A stretch of DNA of 64,000 nucleotides from assembly GCA_025765615.1 (NCBI GenBank), contig JAIVFJ010000053.1:122501-186500 (forward strand). The letters run 5' to 3'. Source of the DNA: Zopfochytrium polystomum. Lineage: Eukaryota > Chytridiomycota > Chytridiomycetes > Chytridiales > Chytridiaceae. Position numbers and translations under genes: made by a program. The notes under the pieces are model-generated. The model had not been told where the DNA came from, did no database searches, and was given only the letters and a program-made list of their open reading frames with translations. Below, piece after piece: positions 23,165 to 33,603 of this stretch. Numbering within the stretch: the stretch's first letter is position 1; the number at the start of each line of letters is the position of its first letter.

Positions 23165-24099
23165 TGCTTTTTCTCTTTTTCTTGAATTTTTTTTTTTTTA
23201 ATTTTTTTAGTTAGTTTTGTGTTCTGTTATTCTTCTCTCGTTGTCATCATCATCACAACAGTCACCAACCAAAAGATCATCGGAATCTGATCGGAAAAGC
23301 GGGTCTCTCTGTCTGTCTCTCTCTTACTCTGTCACTTTCTCTGCTTCTGTCAGTCGCTCTCTGCCTGTAATCTCTCTCTCACACAGAAAGGCTCCTGCTG
23401 TGTGGTGTGTCCAAAGTCCGAACAGTAAAACGTCCTCCTCTCTCGGCCTCAATGCGGCATGCACGTGTGGCACTTGCGCGAAGGCCCAGCCGCGCCGCAC
23501 ACCCGCCCGCCCGCCACCGAACCGCCGAGGCTTACAGAATCAATAAAAATTACATTCACGTATAAACACATATCAATATCGGATTTGGAAGTTAGGTTGC
23601 GGTTGTTGGGAGGGACAGGCACTTGTTGTTGTGGAGAGAGGAGGGGGCCGGGGCGACCTCCCTCGGTCAACGCGACCGGAGGTTGGTTTTTTGCAGTTCG
23701 GACTTGGTGAGTAACGCAACGGGGGTTGAAAAAGTGAGATTCACCCTCCAGAAATTTCATTCACCCATACACAAAACGGTTGGTGTGTTCATACAGGGAG
23801 GGGGGTTCGCGTATGTCTGTTGGCTGTTGGCGGCCAGAAGTCAATTGGCCCAGACAGCCTCCCCCCCCCCTCCCCGGCGGCAAGCCCAAGACAAGTATAG
23901 ACAAGGAGGAGCAAAAAGCGCAGAAAAGCGACAGAGCCGGTGAGGTCTTGTGTGTGTGTTCCAGAAGAATAACCCACACAGACAACCAGAAAGAAGGCAG
24001 CAACATGGTGGCAGAACAACTCAAGTAAGCAAAACTGAACGACCTTTCTCCCGCGCTTCCCTCCCACCCATCACCATCTGCTCGGCCCTCTCGAACTCT
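23165..24099. other. chorismate synthase upstream spacer, no supported gene
   Basis: T-rich stretch directly before the gene (23189-23210), then a CT/TC-rich zone (23300-23390) and AT-rich DNA. Short ORFs on both strands show no family signal. Probably the promoter of chorismate synthase and the 3' end of the small gene at 24.1 kb. Confidence 0.5.
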
Positions 24100-24923
24100 T
24101 CACTTCCGCTTGAATCCAGTTGTCCATGTTGCTGTCACTGGCGTTTGCTCAGCTTCTTCGACTCTAATCATGAAAACGATACCGCGATGAACCATCTTGC
24201 AATAAGCCTGGAATGTTTGACCTGCTTGTCCGGCGAAGGCTCGTCCCGACGCAACCCGCATCGACGTTTGTCCGCGTTTGTGTCGTCGTGGCCGCCGGCC
24301 CACCTCGAACGACCCCTCCCGCTTGCGCTTCGGGGCGCGTTCCGGCGGTGCTGGGCTGTCGCAAGGTGTGTGGCTGCTTGAGAAAATTTGAGCGTGGGTA
24401 CGAAAAACAGCTGCGCTCACCTCCGCCGGCTCTGGGCTCGCGCTCGACCCATCCCGCTTGCGTTTGCCGCTGACCGCCACCCCCTTCGCATCGCCGGGGG
24501 CCTCGTCATTGGTGTTGGGAGAGGGGAGGTTCTTTTTTTTTTTGTTTTTTATATGCAATTTCTCTCGTATAAATACTAATAGGGAGCAAACGAAAACGCT
24601 GCTCACTTCCGTGTCCCGCTTAGAGTGAGGTCGACCTCCGCCGGCTCTGGGGAGGATGAATTGCTCCGCTTGCGTTTTGCCCCCTCGCATCGGCGGTAGT
24701 CGACGTTGACGGAGCAGCGTCCGTGGCGCATGCAGGCTCCGCGCCTGCCTTGGACGCCTTGGCCATCGTCCAGTGGCGTGCTGTTGATGGTGCTGCTGGT
24801 GCATGCCGCGAATCGGTAAGTAACCTGGGGCGCTGCCGTTGAAGGAGCAGCATCCGTGGCGGACACCGGCTCCACGGCCGCCTCGACCGCTCCAGCAGCA
24901 GGTTGTTGGTGGTGATGGGGCAT
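24100..24923 (-). CDS. unknown KRKR-rich small protein, copy 1, with two possible first exons
   Basis: Not a family I recognise. Exon 1 (24923-24607) encodes MPHHHQQPAAGAVEA and KRKRSNSSSPEPAEV and ends in a phase-2 donor gtgagc. The shared second exon (24355-24100) starts at a phase-2 acceptor and encodes PAPPERAPKRKREGSFEV, then a basic tail ending GFKRK and TGA, in total 190 residues. Inside the intron lies a second copy of exon 1, 24509-24421, with its own ATG and the same phase-2 donor sequence gtgagcgcagc, so it could act as an alternative first exon. The basic clusters look like nuclear localisation signals. The paralogue at 30713-31545 has the same first two exons and splice phases. 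Function unknown. Confidence 0.5.
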
Positions 24924-27170
24924 GGTCGCTGACGTGTCTAATCTTTTTTAAAAACAATTTTAGCGGTGCTGTCCAACATCGGCACGTATTTAAACTGGCA
25001 TCGTGAACCCGGTAAGTGACCATAATAGGCGTTCAAGAGAACAAGTATGGGCATAGTATACGGAAGTACTTACAGGAGCGTGTCGGACCGTCCCTTGTAA
25101 TCTTTCTGCCCACCCTGGACCAAACTGCTTCACCCACGGGCACAAACTGAAGGATGTCACGGTGACAAAAGAAGGTGAACGCTCGCATGAACTGTCGAGA
25201 TCGAAACCTCGCGCTGCCAAGCGCAATTCAGGGCGGGGGAGGAGGAGGGGAGGGAAAAGGGACTTGTTCGTAGCAATCCATCACATCATCGTCGAGGTTG
25301 ATGGCGGAGTTACGGCCATACACTCTGGATGGCGTCTCGAACGGTTATCCCCCCCCGTTTGTACAACACGCGTCACGCGTGAGACCGCTCGCAGGGCGAG
25401 TGCGGTAAAAAGAAAAAGGAATGGATGGGTGGAACGGATGCATGGCAAGGAGTTGGTGGTGAAAAGGGAGGTTGGGGGTGAGGGTGGTGTGCCAGCGGGG
25501 GACCAGCCTCAGCCGGAGAGCTAGTGGGTGGAGAAGGAAGAGTCGACGACGGCGTTGAAACTGAAATCAAACAGCGCAACCTTCGTTTGCTCGAAAGAAG
25601 GAGGAATGGAAACGGAGAGCGGAGAGCGCGTTGTATGACGGCGACGACGACGGGCGCCTGGGCCGCTGGGCAGCACACACACACACACGCACACAAGACA
25701 GCGTCGGCATGACTCGGTTTTCGGGGGTGCGGGAGTGGGAGGGAGACAAGGAACAAGCGATCAAAACAACCACAAGCCGAGAAAAATAAGAAAGAAAAAT
25801 ACAAAACAAAACAAAAAATAAAAATAAAAAATGGAAACAGAAAAACCGCTCCAAAGGGCTCATGTCGGCCTGTTGTTATTTATTCAAAACCGCGCAATAC
25901 TCCTGACTGTCATTAGTCGCCCGTCAAAGGGATTTTCAAGACGGAAAGCAAAAATCTCTGAAGCAGATAGCCGTAGTCTCAATTTAAAACTTCGACAGGC
26001 ACTTCTAACTTCGTAAGGCGAAAAGCTTTTCCAATAAATCCGCTGGCTGTTTCGAATCTTCGAGTATGTTTCAACACGTTACGTGATGTCAATGGAGTCG
26101 TATATGACTAGGCCGCTTATTATAAGCACCCAACAATAGATACTTCATTGTGCTCATGAATTTTTAAGTGGAAAGTAAATACCGCATCCGAGAACCCGCA
26201 AAAGGTGGGACCTTGTAGATCACCCCACGAAAAAAATCGCGGTCCGCTACAAACCATGGTTGGCGCAACCAGTCCGTGTCGTCGTTCAGTATCGCTGAAG
26301 GGCGCCCAACAAGCTACCTTCCCTTCTCGGGGAACAGTCAGGTGATTTAGCTCACCCAACGCCGCTTGTTAGCGCTCCCCTCGGCCGCCGTGTCGGGCTT
26401 TGGTCGGTCATTGCGAGTATGTCTGATTGCGTGGATGATGCCGGCGGTTGCGGGATTATCACATAGGAGCAAAGCTGACATACAGAACAGCACACTGCTC
26501 CACGCTCCTAAGGATTCCTAGGAACGAGACCAGTCTGACAAAATAGTCGGACGGAAGATTCAAGGCGAAAATGTAGCGGTTGGATTAGCGGTTGGAAAAA
26601 CCGACTCAGTGGAGCAGATCCTGTCGCGACGTTCGCGGTGCACCGGCTGGTGGCAGCTAGCAGCATCCAGTTGAGGCTTCGCCATGCCAGGTTGGGGCCA
26701 TTCAATGCCCCGTTGACTAGCTCCAACCGAATCCCTGAGGCAGGCGCGTCGAAAACGGCATTCGCCACGCCATCGACAATATGTCTGACTTCCTTCAATC
26801 AGCACACGATACATATGCCATGGTGGCACACGGTGGCCTTGCGCCGGCTTGACAAAAGTCGATCGGTGATGTCTTCTGATGCGAGTGCGAGGCGGTTCAG
26901 CGGGCGAAATGAAAGCCGAGCAGTGATGAGTCGATCGCATGCAGAGGGGGAGTGACGGGGACGAAACCTGGCGGAGGGAAGGAGGGAAGCACCCATTTAT
27001 TCGGAACAGAAGGTGAGGAATCAAAAAAAAGTGAGAGAAAAATACTTCCCCACCAAAGTTAGAAACGTAGTCGGCAGACGACACCAGATAATCCAACGGA
27101 GGGATGAAGAAGAGTTTGACAGAGTTTTGTGTATTGAAAGAAGTGGAACACACACACACACACACACACG

Positions 27171-27228
<58 letters not shown>

Positions 27229-28083
27229 AACAACGAAGATATCGAAATTTGGCTGAAAAACGAAATCACTGTTGACTGAAAACAACGTCGACGCGCATTT
27301 GACGCCTTGAGTAGTAAGCACAGCCAAAAAGGAAGCGTCTGCCTCCTTTTTCTGTGCTCTGCATAAACCACCGTCCGCCGCTGCGGCCACCTCCATCGCC
27401 ATCGATTTCAGCTCTCTCCAGCTCCTTTCTTCCACGCGAATCCAGTTGTCGTTCAGGTTTGCTCTCACACACGTTGATATGCTGCGTCCAACCTAATCAT
27501 GACGAGACCAAGGTTATTTTTTTTGGGAAATAGCATCACGCAGCTGGGAATCCGCGAGTTTCAGAGAACGAGAAGCTCCCACTGCCAATTGCTTTGAGCA
27601 ATGATCTCGGGCAGCAGTAATCGCGCGTGTTGCCGACGACGAAGAAGAAACGAGACAGACGTAAGCAAAATGTAAAACAAAAATAAAATAAAATATAATA
27701 AAAGTCTTCACGTACCAATCTTCATAGGACCGGTTTCGTTACGTCCTCTGGCAGCATAAATGGCATGAAGCGAAAAAAGAAGAAGAAGCGAGAAGGACGT
27801 TAGAAATGTTCAACGCAAGCAAGTCCCCACGTACCGGTCCGGGTTGTCCAAGCTGGTGTGCATCGCATGCAAAGACTCATTGCGTCCGCATTGAAGCGGC
27901 ATGAAACATATTGTGTCGTTTTAATTCGTGACTTCAGCAGCGTCCAGGACAAGTCCCAAGTCCGAGAATCTGCTTCCTCCGTGGTCGCATCAGACTTACG
28001 CCTTACGAGAAGTTTTTGACCGGGTTCTCGTTGCAACAGGCGCGTTCGAAAGCAGCCTTGAACGCGTGCGGAATGCAACTGGC
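24924..28083. other. about 3 kb without a supported gene
   Basis: Contains a possible upstream exon at 25079-25200 on the minus strand (CPWVKQFGPGWAERLQG), a CA tract (about 25673-25694), short open frames on both strands near 26.5-26.95 kb, and a long CA microsatellite at 27148-27225. I found no domain and no consistent splice chain. A short minus-strand ORF at 27536-27718 is also unassigned. Confidence 0.4.
27148..27225. repeat. (CA)n microsatellite
   Basis: About 78 bp of CA dinucleotides with two G substitutions. It creates Thr-His and Cys-Val dipeptide ORFs on the two strands, which are not proteins. Confidence 0.95.
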
Positions 28084-30060
28084 TCAGTCGGCAGGACCTG
28101 TAGTGCATTCCAGGAAATTGTTGGTTGCGGCCTCGTCGAAGTGGAAAGATTGGGGCGGAAGGTACGGATAAGAAAAAGACCCAACTTACCAGAACTGTTC
28201 GAACTGAAGAGCGACAAGGTCTGGCGGGCGGCGAAACACTCAAAGATCCGCAAGCAGCCGAAGCACAGGCAGAAGGGGAAGGTGCATCCGTGCCCACCGC
28301 AGCGGTTTCAACGGCGGTGGTGGCGGCGGCCGCGACGGAGGTGACATCGACGGCAGCAGCGCAAGGCGCGTTCTCGAAAGCAGCTCCTTCGACAAGGGTC
28401 AATCCCGCGGCTTCATCTGTCTCCGCGCCATCATCACGCTCGCCACAGCCGTCCACAACTTCAGTTTCTTCTTCGACGCGCTCCTCTTCAATGTCATTCA
28501 CGTTGTACTCCGCAGGCCCGGGGCTGGACGCCCTGCTGGACGCCCTGCTGGACGCCCTGCTGGATGCGGGGGAGGCAGGTCCGGCGGGCTCGTCCATCGC
28601 GGCTCGAGTAAGGAAGAACGACGAGAATAGAGTGCTTGTCCTGCTACAAAAGTCCAACTCTTCCACACCTGCATCCTCCTCGTTCCCTTGAACATAGTCT
28701 TCAATAAGCTCATTCATAAACTCTGACTCGCGTGCCCATCTCTCTTCAAATGCCGGGCGGACCTCGCTTGCACGAGGGTCGTTCCGCAGCTGTTCATTTT
28801 TTTGCCACCAAATGTTAAAAAAATCAAAGGAAAATGGGAGCAAAGGGGACCCACCAAATCATCGAGGTGAGTCGACCATCTGAGCGCATTCCACTTCCTT
28901 TTCTTCTGCACAATGGCCAAAAGCTTGGCGCGGGGGTAGTCGTCGTGGTTGGCCGCCGCTTGCCACGCTGCAGCTGTCGCGATTTGTTTAACAGGACCAC
29001 CAACAATCGCTTCAACTGCAACGGCCGCCGCGGCAGAGCTGACGAGACCAGACTCGAACGCCGCAATAGTCTCGTGGGCGGCACCGACACTCGCCGAGAG
29101 AGTCGCAGAAAACGAATCCCTGGCATCCTGGTAGCGGCTCTCGACCTTTTTTTTTTCATTAAGGGAGTGTCAGCAGATTGGCTCAAGCAACAATGGCGCC
29201 CATTCTCTCACCGACGACTCAAATTCGCGCTCAAGGCTGGCCAAACTCTCTTCAATCTTGGTTCGAAGCTTGTTCCCTGTGCGCGTCCTTGATTCTTGCA
29301 GCCGTGTGTGAGAGCAGACAACCGATCCCTGTATAGAATGAGTGGACGGAGTGAGAAACGCGTGAATCGAGAGGTAGTAACTCACCTGGAAGGTAAAGAA
29401 GTTGGATCCGAGGCCACCGGGACCTGACATCAAGGGTGTTTTTTCGCTTGCCGAGGCGCGCTGAAGCTGCTCAAAGTCTGTTGCGATGCCCGCAGGACGA
29501 CGGGCCGGCGAAACCAACTCCAAAGCACTCTCCAAAAGAACCGCGTTACCTGGCAAAGCGTGTGCGTGCTTCAATGACTGTGAAAGCGTGTTGCCCGCCG
29601 ACCGCGAACGAGGAGACGACGACGCGTTCGAAGGAGCTGGAACGTCGTCAGACTCCGCCGCCAACCGCGCCACCGCCTGCGCAGCTGCTGACGCCGTAGC
29701 CGTCGCCGTAGCCGTAGCCGCCGCCGTGAAGCTTGTCGCCGCTGCGGACGCGGCCGCCAGCGTCACCGCCGACGACGGCGTCGACGGCTGCGCAACCGTC
29801 GCGGCTGCGGTTGCCGCTTCAACCGTCGCAGCAGCCGCTGACCTGACGGCCTCCAGCAACAAAGGTGTGGCCACGACGGGGTATGCTGCGTCCTCCAGGG
29901 CCGAGAGGAAGGGCGACGGCGCGACCGAGGAGGAGTAGGCGAAGCTGAACCTCCAGCGCTTTGGGGGCTGACGGTGGACTGCAGGCAGACGGGGTGCCTC
30001 AGTGGCGCGTGTCCGGGTCGGGGTGCTGAAGCTGTTCGTTGTTGAAGCGAGGGTGCACAT
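28084..30060 (-). CDS. unknown Ala-rich helical protein with SRAS repeats
   Basis: Not recognised. Exons 30060-29386, 29328-29212, 29145-28855, 28789-28190 and 28131-28084 all join at phase 0 with good GT-AG sites; 576 residues. Order: a Ser/Thr/Pro N-terminus, a 90-residue Ala/Thr-rich low-complexity belt, an amphipathic helical region (SHTRLQESRTRTGNKLRTKI, then EESLASLEREFESSVESRY), an Ala-rich segment with FSATLSASVGAAHETIAAF, and a charged helix (RKWNALRWSTHLDDLLRNDP, ESEFMNELIEDYVQG). Then comes a tail with three ASSR units and acidic text. Residues from about 240 to 380 look like a real fold, possibly coiled coil; the last exon is tentative. The gene lies between the two copies of the KRKR family. 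Confidence 0.5.
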
Positions 30061-30179
30061 TGGTTGTTCCTTGTTCAGGTGAAGGAAAAAAAAAAAAGAA
30101 AAAAAAAAAAAGAAGAAGAAGAAGAAGAAGAAGAAGAAAAGGGAAAAAAAACGGGAAAAGAAAAGGAAAAAGGGAAAAG

Positions 30180-30540
30180 AGCGGGGAAAAGGCGAGAGCG
30201 AGAAAGCTGGACTGGGCGAGAGACAGAGAGGAAAACGATAAGGGAGGGGCAAAAACAAAAATGAAAAAGAACAAAGCAGGAAATCCTCCGACCAACGCGA
30301 AGATTCTTCTTTCTTCTATTAATCAATCAACCAAGCAACCAATCAAGCTCAATCAATATCAACGTGAGTCAAGGGAGAGCGCGAGAAAGCTGGGATGGGT
30401 GAGAGACAGAGAGGAAAACATCAAACGAGGGCGAAAAGAAACCAGGAAATCCTCCGACCAACGCAAGACGTTCCTTCTTCCTTTTCTTTCTTTGACACCA
30501 CCAATCCATCAATCAATTAATCCATTAATCAATGGATGAA
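30180..30540. repeat. tandem block of a dispersed repeat (purine-rich core plus ATCAATCA tail)
   Basis: A unit with the core gcgagaaagctgg, gagagacagagaggaaaac and aggaaatcctccgaccaac occurs at about 30190-30310 and again at about 30375-30480. Each is followed by repeats of ATCA/CAATCA. A related core recurs near 32490-32530 and the ATCA tail with 'caggacttgacga' near 32286-32346. Preceded by an A/GAA-rich tract (30085-30150). Confidence 0.7.
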
Positions 30541-30712
30541 TCAATGTCCTTCAATCAGGACTTGACGAGCGAAGGGGAAATGAGGCGGAAAGAAAAAGGA
30601 GAAAATGGAATCGCAAGCTCTTGTTTGCTCCTCCGACAATCTTCCTTTCTTTCATCTGAAAGCTTTGACAGTTTAAAAATTTGGTCCTGCCAAATTTTGA
30701 GCGAAGAGGGGT

Positions 30713-31545
30713 TTATTGATTGGACTTCAACTCTTCGTCCCTCCCCGCTTCATTCCACTGCACCCCCCGCACGGACGTGGACGGCTGGGACGGCGGCGTC
30801 GGTCTCGCCGCGGTCGCCCACCCACTTGCTGATGCGGGTGTCCGAGTCGCCCGCTGCCCCACCCCTGGAGCCAGCCTGGATTGGGAGAATGAGGAGCGTG
30901 TGAGATAGCAGTGGAAATGTTGTAATAAAAATAAAAACCATAGTCGGGCCGCGTGAAAGGAATGTGCCTTACGGGAGGTCCCTCAGGCTGGCCAGCTTTC
31001 CCCGGGATGTGACGGGCTTCGGCGGTGAGGTCACCGGCCGGGGGGTGTCCTGCCGAGGGCTGAAAGAGAAGGTTGAGATTCTCGGAGCTCTGGATCCCCG
31101 AAGTGACAGTATCTCACCTCGGCGGCGCTCGCCTCGCGGCACCCTCAACTTGAGGTGCGCGCGACGCGCTGAAAGATGGATGCGGTGTGAGAAAGCGATC
31201 AGATGTTGAGTGGCAAGTTTTTCGAAGGTAGCTACCTCTCCTCAGTGCGGGGCCTGGCAGTGCCCGCTTCCAGCGAGCCCTCCCGCCTGCGCTTCGGGGC
31301 GGGTTCCGGCGGTGGTGGGCTGTTGCACGGTGTATGGTCGCTTGGCCTCTTAGCAAACTTGAGCGTGGGGAACGAAAAGGGAGCTGCGCTCACCTCCGTG
31401 CGAGGCGTGAAGCGAGCTCCACCTCTGCCGGCTCTGGGCTGGGGCTTGACCCGCCCCGCTTGCGCTTGCCGCCGACCGCCCCCCTCGCATCGCCGGACCA
31501 CGCCTCGGCCGTCCCAGCGGCGGGCTGCTGGTGGTTGTCGTGCAT
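30713..31545 (-). CDS. unknown KRKR-rich small protein, copy 2
   Basis: Five exons, 31545-31394, 31319-31236, 31168-31118, 31059-30973 and 30875-30713; every intron is phase 2 and the product is 178 residues. Exon 1 (MHDNHQQPAAGTAEA, then GGKRKRGGSSPSPEPAEVEL) and exon 2 (SPPPPEPAPKRRREGS) match copy 1 at 24.1-24.9 kb. The downstream part is different: PRQDTPRPVTSPPKPVTSRG and GVQWNEAGRDEELKSNQ with TAA. The protein is proline-rich, basic and probably disordered; nuclear localisation is an inference. The uniform phase of the introns would allow exon skipping without a frame change. No known domain. Confidence 0.6.
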
Positions 31546-31697
31546 GGTGGTGCGGGAGGGGAGTGTTATTTTTTTATTTTATTTTATTTTTTGTTTCCCG
31601 TATAGTTTTTCTCGTATAAATACTAAGACCAGTATCAATCAACTTTGGCTGGCTGACGTGTTAATTTTTTTTTTTTTTTTATCTTTCTAAGAATTAT

Positions 31698-31807
31698 TAT
31701 ATCATTCATTCTCTTTCTCTCTCTCACTCTCTCTCTCGATCTCTTTCTCTTGCCCTTTCTCTTTCTATCTTTCTCTTTCTCTCACACACTCACTCACTCA
31801 CTCACTC

Positions 31808-31880
<73 letters not shown>
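31698..31880. repeat. (CT)n microsatellite
   Basis: CT-rich tract that becomes pure CT from about 31806 to 31878. It lies about 150 bp upstream of copy 2 of the KRKR family. Confidence 0.95.
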
Positions 31881-31882
<2 letters not shown>

Positions 31883-32691
31883 CTCCCGTCTTTCGTCTTT
31901 CATTTGCATGAGCAGGGGAGGCGTGGAGCAGTTTGGTTGGATGGGGCACGGGTCTTGTTTTCCGTGGATGGATGGACAATGCAGTAGGTGGGGTGGGACC
32001 GTAAGTCGGTGAGTCTAAAAAAGTGGTTGCGTGGGTAAGGGAAGAGAGGAAAGAAACGGCAGAGAGTCCCACCTTCCCGTTGTTTCAAGTCGGTCCAGCA
32101 AATATTAACACTTACCTCTCCTCCTCCTCCTTGTCCTTCTCCTCCTACTTGTCTCCCCTCCATCTGCACCCGCCCCTCGCTTGCCTCCCTCGCCCTTTGT
32201 CGGACTTGCTTCGGACTTCTTTCACTTCGTTCTTTGGTGTTCGTTGCGTCGCGTTAATATATATTTTCCTTGTCTTTCTGCGCCAGCAATCAATCAATCC
32301 ATTAATCAATCAATGAATCAATGTGAGCCAACCAGGACTTGACGACAAAATGGAGAGCTGAGTGGTCGCTGTCTGCGAGTGGGTGGTTTCGTGAGTATTG
32401 GTCATCAATATAAATATAGTCTACTTTTCCTTAAACGCGCACCCACGCATCCCCCCTTAACCGAAGTGCTCGATCGGGGCAACGAAATCAAGAGAGAGCA
32501 AGAAAGACAGGGCGAGAGACAGAGAGGAAAACTCCTTTTTTTTTGCATCCGAACACACACTTGGGGGGAAAAAATTTAAAAAACGAAATGCATGGACCCC
32601 ACCCCGGGAGACATGGACACCATCCAGGGCAGGTCGACGCGTTTTGTCCCAACACGCTGAGCTTGCTGGTCCCTCTCCTTTCGCACTCACG

Positions 32692-32725
<34 letters not shown>

Positions 32726-33600
32726 TGGGCTAGTTGGTTCTCTTTTGGTTTCCTTCTTCTTAGTGTATTTATGAGGCCGCGGCGGGGGGAAGTTCCAAGG
32801 CCGGCATGATTGGGGATGAATAGGTTGGCGGCAAGAGGACGACGAGAAAGAAGAAGGCTGTGCGTGTTCTTGCTGTCCGCTAGCTCGGGTGCTCGTCGTC
32901 CACCCTCCCGACGCCCTTCTAGCGAACGACCCGGTCCGAAGAAGAGGGAAGAAAAAAACAAAACTCGTGTCCGACAGCAAGGGAGAACAGAGGGTGTCTG
33001 GACTGGAAAAAAAGAAGAAAGAGTGGAAACGGGAGTAAGGTGGAAGTTGCGGCTGTGTGGTGGTGTGTGTTCGGGGTGAAAAAGTCCAAGGAAGCAAGGA
33101 CAGCAGTTAACCTAAGCAGTTGGGGGGGAAAAACTGAAACACCGGTAGCAGAGGAAAGGGCGGGGTAGAACGAGGAGGAGTGGGTGGCGCAGAACATCTT
33201 GTATGAGTAAATAATAACAGGACGGGTTTGTAGGTTGTAGTAGGTAGAAGTTGAGAACAGAAGGACAAATAACGAGAAAGGAGCGGGGGAGACCGAGTCG
33301 ACGGAGGAGTTCGGAGTCACGGCTGGGGGCTGGCAGAGAAATCGGATGTGTGGGAAGAAGAGGGTTCCACCACCCCCCAAAGGAAAGTGAGCACCCGCTG
33401 GACGCTTAAGAGAGCAAACTTTTTTTTTTAAAGTAAGACTTTCGAAGGAGGGGAAGTAAATGGAAGCGGCCACCGCGCGCATTCTGACAAAGAGACGAAG
33501 GGGAAAAAAAGTTTCTTGAACGAATTACAAAACCAAGGGAGAGACAAGGCGAGGCAAACGCATACGAGAGAACAGAAACGGCAGGGGGTAGTGCATGGGT
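31881..33600. other. 1.7 kb spacer with repeats, no supported gene
   Basis: Holds the ATCA-tail and purine-core repeat remnants (32286-32540), a CA tract (32695-32722) and GA-rich DNA. Long frames here are shadows of simple sequence. The last part probably includes the 3' UTR of the sensor gene. Confidence 0.5.
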
Positions 33601-33603
33601 CTT

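Noticed and set aside
26508..26996. open frames on both strands near 26.5-27.0 kb
   Set aside because: Text looks partly protein-like, but the plus and minus readings compete, no start, splice chain or domain could be supported.
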